Assembly (NCBI RefSeq): GCF_035046485.1
Contig: NC_085137.1
Span: 478,479,396 to 478,543,395, forward strand
DNA: 64,000 nt
Direction of reading: 5' to 3'
Source: Aedes albopictus
Taxonomy: Eukaryota > Arthropoda > Insecta > Diptera > Culicidae
The notes under the pieces are model-generated. The model did not search any database. It saw nothing but the letters and a program-made list of their open reading frames with translations, and was not told the DNA's origin. Position 1 is the stretch's first letter; the number at the start of each line of letters is the position of its first letter. Below are positions 56,743 to 64,000 of this stretch, piece by piece. The position numbers were made by a program, and so were the translations under genes.

Positions 56743-58199
56743 CTGCAAGTGGGGAAGAGTGTAAGGGCAATCAAATGTTAAGTAGCTTGTAGGTGGTTTT
56801 TGTACTTCTTGGACTGCTGAGCAATTGATTATAACCTCGTGAACTGGAATGAACTATTTCCTATGCCTACGTTTCGCCACAACCCATGAAACAATGCAGC
56901 TAGAAATTCGATCACGAAAAGGTAAATATAAATTGAACGCAAAAGGTTCGAAGACAATAGAATCCTATATTTGGACCAATTGGAAACTTCAACAATACCT
57001 GTCATTTTCTCTGCTCCACAACGTGCGGAACAGTGTAATATGTGGTCAAAACTAGTTTATCCGATTTTATGTTATATTTGGTTTGTTGTTTTTCATCTGA
57101 TAAACACTTATAAACTGGAAATTTTGGACTGAAGCAAGAGATCAATAGAAAAGCAACCTGGCTAAACCTCAATAATGTCATCTAAACAAATAATGGCTGC
57201 TGAATGAAAAGTTATGGATTTTTTTTTAAATTTGAGTGACAAATGCAGACGCAATTTTTTATTATTTGATGTACCTAATGCATAATCCTGATTGAATCGT
57301 CAATCGAAAATTCAGTTTTCCATAATCATTTAGTTACTATCCTGTCGAATTGGATATATGATAACATTTAGATCACACGTATTGCTGTGTTTTCGAGCAC
57401 TTATGTTCGCACATATCAGGTATCAGAAGGCCGGCTCCAGAGGCACGTTATCCTCCACAAGGATGGAAATCTAGTGATCATGATCAGATTTCGAATGTGT
57501 CGGGGTCGAACGGCATCGCGCGATCATAGCAACAACGATAACATTTTGTCGTCAAGCATTATAACAAACTTCGGTCCGAGAAGAATGATTCGCTCGGCAT
57601 GTGCGGGCGCGATGCGATCGTTATCGTGAAGTCGAAATGATAAATTAGTAGGGGTACTCACTAAACAGATTAAATTGCTGCGTAAGCCATGATTTTCTGC
57701 TTATTTGAAATGTTTCATGATTTTGCGAATGAAATAATCAAAGATTGCCTTGGTGATCGCGACGTTTAATCAGTTTAATCAGTTTACGCTGTTAAGTGAA
57801 TCCCCCTAGTGATTTCATTCACTTTTTGAGTATTCTTGGTGATTTAACTTCCAGATATGCTTAGGAACGTATCATTTCGAATCATGAATGCGGCTTACGG
57901 GTGCATAAGTGCCAAACAATGTGACGAATAAAATTTATCATGACTTGTAACATGATCCGATAACGGGTCATCACGCGATAAAGCGTGCATCAGATGCTTT
58001 AATGCTAGCTTTAATGGTTCTGTGATACGAGCATGATGTGAGGCGTCGGCATCATGCTACTGCAAGAACAAGGCTATCTTGGATTATTCGTATCCTGTAT
58101 CATTTATCGCTTTAAGTGATTTTCTGCCATCCTTGATCCTCCATTTGAAACATTTGTGCCATCGCCAAAATAACAGCCTATTTCATCATCTACCTGAGG
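56743..58199. other. Upstream PAH region, no element recognised
   Basis: This should be PAH intron or upstream sequence. No donor-bounded ATG exon compatible with the phase of the 56742 acceptor was found. The 57400-57640 part is GC-richer than its flanks. No retroelement or MITE was recognised here, which is unusual for this window. Confidence 0.4.
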
Positions 58200-58400
58200 G
58201 AAAAGGAAGGAAAAAGGATTTGGATGGGGATAGGGACAGGTAGGGAAATAGGAAAAATACCCTGGAAGAGGGTACTAACGCACAAGCGTACCACAATGGG
58301 AAAAACAGCGCCCTGAAAAGGGCACTGCACTGTAATAACACATAAAGCGAAAGAGAGCCTATAGCTCTTTACCACAGCGGGTTAAGAACAACAGAATATC

Positions 58401-58941
58401 CTAAAGATTCAGGTTTCTCAAGTCAGTTTCACTTAATAAGTGTTTACCGAATACTCGGAAACGCAGTTGCGCGAAAACTGGACAGTTACATATCAAATGA
58501 TACGAAGTTCCATAATCGGATTCACAGCTATCACAGGCAAATGAATCAGCTTGCTGAATATTCGCCATGTGATAGCTGAGTCGACAGTGGCCAGTCAATG
58601 CTTTGACCAGCATGCTGCAATTCTGCTTAGACAGATTAGTTAGATACTTCGCCACCCGTAGAGATGGCTCAGCACTATACAGTTTGGTTTGACGACATGA
58701 CTCCAAACTATTCCAATATTGTCTGTGTTGAGTGACAGCCCAGGTGTGAATCTGAAGCTTAATCCAACACTTCGATATCGGAATAGCTGACTCAGGGCCA
58801 ATGAAGTCATGTGATGCTCCAGAGCGAGCTAACTGATCAGCCAATTCATTTCCAGCGATGGAAGAATGACCAGGTACCCATACAAGGTGAACAGGTGAAC
58901 TGAATTCAGCTCCTCGATTTGAGTTCGACAAGCGATAACTA
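58401..58941 (-). pseudogene. LOA-type RNase H end and Cys/His knuckle
   Basis: Continues the RNase H after the insertion: LVWVPGHSSIAGNELADQLA. A region of about 100 residues follows, then TGHCRLSYHM and the knuckle CDSCESDYGTSYHLICNC, ending at NLNL and a stop at 58401. Confidence 0.8.
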
Positions 58942-59862
58942 CAGGGGATACTCAAAATAACTGGGACAGGTAAAATTTTCACTTTTCAAAAAATGTTCAA
59001 CTCGCTGTAACTTTTCGAAAAGGGCATCAAATATTCTCAAATTTTTACTGTGAGTTCATCAACTAGTTGTGTATCAGTGGTCAAAATTTGGAAAAGATCG
59101 AGCTATTCTACAAAAAGTTATAAAGGTTCTAGAAAAAGGTATAATTATACGATAGCCAACTTTGAGCTGTTATATCTCCGGATTCAATGAACCGAATGCA
59201 ATGAAATTTTGATCATTTACGACTAATATAATGCACTTTGAAAAACAGTTGACTTAATTTGAAATTATTGATAAGAAAAAAAGTTATAGCGCTTTCATTT
59301 ATTCTATGATTTTTTAGTAAATTTATCTATTTTTCATGTGCATCCCATTGCTTTTTCAATTTAATGCCGGCTATTTAGTAGCTTTCCTTTGAAACATAAA
59401 TATATTCATGTCAATTAGAGGGAATTTAAATGAACTATAATTACTATCTCGAATTTTGAAACGATGATGAAGTTTTGGATAAATTAGTGTTATATCAGAA
59501 AAATAATCTATTCGTTATAATTTTCTTTCGTGTAAAGAATTTTAAGTTAAGTCAAAAGTTTTTGATAGCTCATCATATAAGTCATAAATGATCAAAATTT
59601 CATTGCATTCGGTTCATTGAATCCGGAGATATAACAGCTCAAAGTTGGCTATCGTATAATTATACCTTTTTCTAGAACCTTTATAGCTTTGTGTAGAATA
59701 GCTCGATCTTTTCCAAATTTTGACCACTGATACACAACTAGTTGATGAACTTACAGTAAAAATTTGAGAATATTTGATGCCCTTTTCGAAAAGTTACAGC
59801 GAGTTGAACATTTTTTGAAAAGTGAAAATTTCACCTGTCCCAGTTATTTTGAGTATCCCCTG
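58942..59862. mobile_element. Foldback element with TA duplication, 921 bp
   Basis: Perfect ends CAGGGGATACTCAAAATAAC and complement are flanked by TA (58940-58941 and 59863-59864). The arms pair throughout (TTCAACTCGCTGTAACTTTT and inverse), meeting near 59400. It lies inside the RNase H coding region. Removing it with one TA leaves the reading frame continuous, so the insertion boundaries are certain. Confidence 0.9.
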
Positions 59863-60243
59863 TATCTTCGACCTGGAGTTGGCCGAAGCAAGTGCTTTAA
59901 TAGCAGCCTGGCTATCTGAACAGAAGTATATTACTTTGCCCATTACGTGCTGCTGAAGTGCTGAATGCACTCCGCACATAAGAGCAAAGATTTCGGCCTG
60001 AAAAACGGTGCAGTGTCTACCAAGTGAGTAAGACTGATACAGCCTTAGCTCACGAGAATAAACACCAGCGCCTGCTCAACCTTCGAGAAGGGAGCCATCA
60101 GTGTAACATACGATGCCGTCTGAAATACTTCTTTCCAGATAACCATATGTCCACTCTTCCCGGGAAGGGAATATCGTGGAAAATGTCCTATATGGAAAAT
60201 TACAAGCAAATGTAAGATCACTTGGAGCAAGGACAATTTTGTC
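59863..60243 (-). pseudogene. LOA-type RNase H, first half
   Basis: The minus strand reads YTDGS (first Asp), FQAEIFALMCG (Glu) and FCSDSQAAIKAL (second Asp), with one in-frame TGA after LLEG. The frame is then cut by the 921-bp foldback element exactly between two codons' bases at a TA. Confidence 0.75.
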
Positions 60244-61133
60244 TCAATTCACCAAAAGTGGAAACAACGAGGTGTGTGTTGATGTGCGGTTCACAGGAGT
60301 TTCCTCTAGTAGACCGAGTACCCGTAACCGGTAAGTGCAAGAAAGTGCTTCTTGTTTGAGATGAATGTGTAGTGGGGCAACGCCAAAGAGAACTTCGAGC
60401 GCTGCCGTAGGAGTTGAAGAGATCGCTCCAGACATCGCCATTAAGCACATTCTTTGGAGATGGCCTAATTTTGGTTGGACCGTTCTCACTTCACCCTTTT
60501 GCCACCACACAAGACATCCATAAGCTAATATTGGCCGAACCACAGTTGTGTAAATCCATTTGATATACTTGGGTTTTAGACCACAAGCCCGAAGGCCATA
60601 CAAGCTTTCTTGATTCTGAACTCAATATGAGGTGTCCAGGAAAGCTTGGAATCAAGAATGACTCCAACGTACTTTACCTGTTCAGTCACATCGATTTCAG
60701 AATCAAAGAGACGCAAAGGTCGAACGCCATTACGGTTTCGCCTTTCCGTGAAAAGAACAATAGATGTTTTACTCGGATTAACCGAAAGGCCATATTGGCG
60801 ACACCAACCCTCAACTACCTGAAGGGCGTTTTGCATCAGGTCGAAAAGGGTGCTGATGCACATACCGACTAACAATGTTAGGTAGTCGTCGGCAAAACCA
60901 TAAGTAGGAAAAACGCTATTATTAAGTTGCCTCAATAGCGTATCTGCTATGAGATTCCACAAAAGCGGTGATAAGACTCCCCCTTGGGGGCATCCACAAA
61001 CACTCAATTTCCTAATCCCTGCTAGACGCAATGTAGAGAAGAGATATCGGTTTTTGAGCATTTGGTGAATCCAATTGGAAATCATCGGAGATATACCATG
61101 ACTCCGTGCGGCTTCCAATATCCCCAGTAGCAC
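60244..61133 (-). pseudogene. LOA-type RT palm and thumb
   Basis: Two overlapping frames continue the RT: CPQGGVLSPLLWNL and the catalytic GFADDY near 60885, then after a frame change near 60600 the YIKWIYTTVVRPILAYG and LLGHLQR-type connection domain. FADD in place of the usual YADD is common in this clade. Confidence 0.8.
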
Positions 61134-61227
61134 ACATGTTGTATATTAGTTGGTATGACTCCTATACGACCAAATCTCGTCATATAGGAGTCACATAAAC
61201 TCGATTAGAACAAATGTGCTACTAGGG
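61122..61227. mobile_element. Palindromic MITE, 106 bp
   Basis: CCCCAGTAGCACACATG at the left and CATTTG/TGTGCTACTAGGG at the right are inverted, and inner TATAGGAGTC and GACTCCTATA also pair. AT flanks both sides. It lies in the RT coding region between FDA and LEAARSHG, and the codons join correctly when it is left out. The ends match those of the 9639-9806 MITE. Confidence 0.8.
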
Positions 61228-62286
61228 ATGGCATCGAAAGGCACGTTGTCAAAGGCACCCTCGATATCTAAGAAAACACCCAAACAAGATTGCTTTTGAG
61301 AGAATGCTTTCTCGATATCAAAAACAACCTTGTGTAAAAGAGTCACAGTGGACTTACCAGATTGGTAGGCATGTTGGTTCACATGAAGAGGCACGTTGGC
61401 CAGATGAACATCACGGATGTGATGATCCACAATGCGTTCTAAGCATTTCAGAAGAAAAGAGGTCAAACTGATAGGTCTGAAACTCTTTGCTTCTTCATAC
61501 GACGCACGACCCACTTTCGGAATGAACTTTACAGTAATATCCCGCCAGGATTTGGGAATATACCCTGTAGCAAAACTGCAAACAAGTAGTTTTTTCAAAA
61601 CATGTTTGAAATAATCAAATCCCTTCTGAAGCAAGATAGGATAAATCCCATCTGCCCCAGGAGATTTGAAAGGCGCAAAGCTATTAAGAGCCCACTCAAT
61701 CGATTCTATAGTTACAATACTCCGAGCCGAAGCTAAAGAATCATAACTACAAGAAAAGACATCAGGTTCATCCGAAGATGTAATATCCACACATCCAGGG
61801 AAGTGTGTGCTAAATAAACATTCCAGAACTTCCTCATCAGAGGAAGTCAGATCACCATTTGGCAAACGAAGTTCGTTCACCCGGAAATCCTTAGATTTCG
61901 CAAGGATTTTGTTTAACCGACTGACTTCACTCAAGCTGGAAACATTTGTACAAAGGTTTTTCCAGCCGGATCGTTCAGCAGACCGGAGAGCTTTCCTGTA
62001 GGCCTTGCGAGCCGACCTGAAAGCCTCCGAACCAGCCGAACGTCGTCTGTTCCAACTATTTCTACATTGTTTCCTGAGTTTCGCCAGATCAGAGTTCCAC
62101 CAAGGGGTTCCTCTTGTGATCTTCACAGACCGTAGAGGGCATGCTTCTTCAAAAGCTTCTATGATGAAGGTCGTTGTAGTATCAACGGCATTTGTGATTT
62201 AGATCTTGGAGTGTCAATGGATGGTGAGTATCCATGAAATTTAGCCGCAACCAAATCAGTAAAATGATCCCAGTTTGTTGACCGAG
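61191..62286 (-). pseudogene. LOA-type RT N-terminal part
   Basis: An open frame of 311 codons reads PWWNSDLAKLRKQ, the WALNSFAPFKSPGADGI block, FIPKVGR, SFRPISLTSFLLK and FLDIEGAFDNVPFD. These are the conserved RT fingers and the first catalytic Asp. It stops at the 106-bp MITE, beyond which the RT continues. Confidence 0.8.
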
Positions 62287-62729
62287 CACAGCAAATAATT
62301 TTGTAATATCCAGGCGCGTAATTTCTAGTGATGTATTCATTTTTGAACGTAATTTCACTCGATTACATCGTTTTCCAACAATTATCACACTCGCCATGCA
62401 CACCCTGGTTGGCACCGGAAAGTATCAACAAACCCATTCCAGCAGAAATCTAGAAGCAGTATCATATTTATCACCTTCCTCTAACTCGGTGAAATAGCCG
62501 AGAGGTAAGGGATTTGCCTCACAATCTACGGATCAGTGTACGAATCCATGCCAATATTTTTCTTATATATGGTTCATCTATAGATCCGGTTCTAGCGATT
62601 GCTAGACCAACTCTCAACCTGCGGCGGCTAATTTGTTGCATGAAAATGATGTAATTGTTTACATCACTTTTATGACGCGACTGATGTGCATCGAAAATGA
62701 TGTGATATCACAAGATTTTTTTTGCTGTG
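62287..62729. mobile_element. 443-bp MITE, first copy of a pair
   Basis: Starts CACAGCAAATAATTTTG and ends AAGATTTTTTTTGCTGTG (imperfect TIR of about 25 bases). Inside, at about 62485-62555, is a tRNA-like stretch (TAGCCGAGAGGTAAGGG then TGTACGAATCC). It is highly similar to 62793-63235 and of exactly the same length. Confidence 0.75.
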
Positions 62730-62792
62730 AGGATTCCTGAAACGTAATGTTTGCGAAGTAACATTTAAATGTTCAAAAAAGATATAGCGATG

Positions 62793-63235
62793 CACAGCAA
62801 ATAATTTTGTAATATCCAGGCGCGTAATTTCTGGCGATTTATTCATTTTTGAACGTAATTTCATTCGATTACATCGTTTTCCAACATTTATCACACTCAC
62901 TATGTACACCCTGGTTGGCACAGGAAAGTGTCAACAAACCCATTTCAATGGATATTTAGAAGCAGTATCATATTTATCACCATCCTTCTAACTTGGCGAA
63001 ATAGCCGAGAGGCAAGGGATATGTCTCACAATCAACGGATCAGTGTACGAATCCATGCCAATATTTTACTTATATATGAATCATCTATCGTTCCGGTTCT
63101 AGCGATTGCTAGACTCACTTTCAAGCTACGGCGGCTAATTTGCTGTGTGGAAAAGATGTAATTTGTACATCATGTTTACGACGCGACTGATGTGCAGCGA
63201 AAATGATGTGATATCACAAGATTTTTTTTGCTGTG
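62793..63235. mobile_element. 443-bp MITE, second copy of a pair
   Basis: Same ends and internal tRNA-like stretch (62995-63060) as the first copy, in the same orientation, separated from it by 63 bases. The right edge abuts the endonuclease codons for PDH. Frames at 62182-62415 and 62670-62921 encode related peptides only because they are the two copies. Confidence 0.75.
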
Positions 63236-63900
63236 TGGTCAGGTAAAGATTCTTCATCTGACACATGCCAATTGGTCAGCTCGTGACTAATTCTGCTAGA
63301 GCAAAGCGTTATATCTAACACTTCCTCTCTAGCAGATAGCATGAAGGTTGGGCGGTTGCCTATGTTAAGTAATGCAAGATCTGTACTACTTAAGTACTCC
63401 ATCAAACTGGAGCCTCTCAAGTTAATGTCTGAGCTGCCCCAGATGATATGGTGAGCATTAGCATCACTGCCAACAATTAACGGAAGGCCTTTTGAAGTGC
63501 AGTATGCGATGACTTGTTTGAAAGCATCCATAGGGGATGGTTCATCATGCGGCAAATACACCGATTAATAGACGTATTTCCTGTTGAGGTTTCCAACAGA
63601 TACATCAATTGTGATAGCACATACATCTCTGGTGGTTAGTTCAGAGATGAGTGTGGCAACTATTGCGTTGTTGACAAGCACACAGGCTCGAGGCATGACA
63701 CGCGAGTTTGCCATTTCATGTTTACTGAAAGTAGCAAAAAGCGGGTTCACAAGGTTTCGTAGATAGAAATTTCACTAACGAAAGTAAGGTTCTTGTACCA
63801 AGGCCACTTGGACTGTACCATTTTGAATAAGTCTGCAAAGATTGATCGTTGCTGTTCTTTTATGCTGAAGATTGATCTGAGCTATCCTAACCGTAGCCAC
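63236..63900 (-). pseudogene. LOA-type endonuclease fragment
   Basis: Frames at 63565-63750 and 63214-63561 plus the upstream reading RIAQINLQHKR give the APE-type endonuclease. Stops and a frame change near 63560-63775 separate the pieces. The catalytic SDANAHH and the SLPDH His segment are intact. The MITE pair begins one base after the codons for PDH and a deletion of perhaps 20 codons occurred at this junction, because the reading at 62286 resumes further along (RSTNWDHF). Confidence 0.75.
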
Positions 63901-64000
63901 AACCCAAACTAGGTAAGATTAAACTCTTCGCAACAACAGCACAACAAAGAACAGCAACAATAAAACCAAATCGGTATCGATTGGAAAACGCCAAAGGCGA

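Larger units (their letters stand above)
58200..63900 (-). mobile_element. Second LOA-type retrotransposon, broken
   Basis: The minus strand carries the parts in order. Endonuclease runs from about 63895 (RIAQINLQHKR, GSDANAHHIIWGSSD, ESLPDH at 63240). A linker and RT N-part follow at 62286-61228, then the RT palm at 61121-60250 with FADD. RNase H (TDGS, SDSQAA, then WVPGHSSIAGNELAD) and a Cys/His knuckle (CDSC...HLICNC) ending at 58401 complete it. The 3' tail reaches about 58200. It differs clearly from the 11.9-19.8 kb copy, so it is another family of the same clade. Point stops and three insertion events show it is dead. Confidence 0.8.

Noticed and set aside
56480..56781. Overlapping plus-strand frames of 94 and 99 codons
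   Set aside because: They are antisense shadows of the GC-rich PAH ACT-domain exon.

Overview
The window reads as nuclear DNA from an Aedes-type (culicine) mosquito. The grounds are one insect gene with short phase-matched introns plus a very large one, a Feilai-like SINE, LOA-clade (Lian-like) and RTE-like non-LTR retrotransposons with RNase H or endonuclease domains, many palindromic MITEs, and long tracts of decayed short-period repeats. The choice of genus is inference from repeat content.

Only one conserved host gene is clear: phenylalanine-4-hydroxylase (Henna/PAH) on the minus strand, 56742 down to 45142. Eight coding exons join with consistent phases and give 492 residues. The first exon, with the start codon, is not recognised. 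Exons 1-2 (ACT regulatory domain and start of the catalytic domain) are separated from exons 3-8 by a 9.46-kb intron. That intron holds an antisense RTE-like retrotransposon, a MITE, decayed repeats and tRNA-like sequences. Two weaker coding candidates are a 254-residue PHD-like ORF (22034-22798, minus), probably ORF1 of a CR1/T1-like retroelement, and a two-exon gene-like fragment (14096-14445, plus) lying inside a mobile insertion.

Layout: 1-11 kb has decayed repeats, MITEs (hAT-like, piggyBac-like, foldback) and a SINE. 11-20.6 kb may be one large composite: a LOA-type retrotransposon (minus) split by a 3.46-kb insertion and by a 672-bp element with repeat-array inverted ends. 20.6-24.2 kb has decayed repeats and the PHD-like ORF. 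24.2-35.7 kb is a dense run of foldback elements, several with exact target duplications and one (28948-32209) with a matching empty site nearby. 36.2-40 kb is an inverted-repeat element carrying a 152-bp satellite. 40-45 kb is decayed repeats. 45-57 kb is PAH. 58.2-63.9 kb is a second LOA-type retrotransposon (minus) broken by a 921-bp foldback element, a 106-bp MITE and a tandem pair of 443-bp MITEs.

The most informative signal is the layering of insertions. Reading frames of the dead retrotransposons and empty-site copies allow exact ends and target duplications to be read for many non-autonomous DNA transposons, including two types whose inverted ends are arrays of 12-16 bp tandem repeats.
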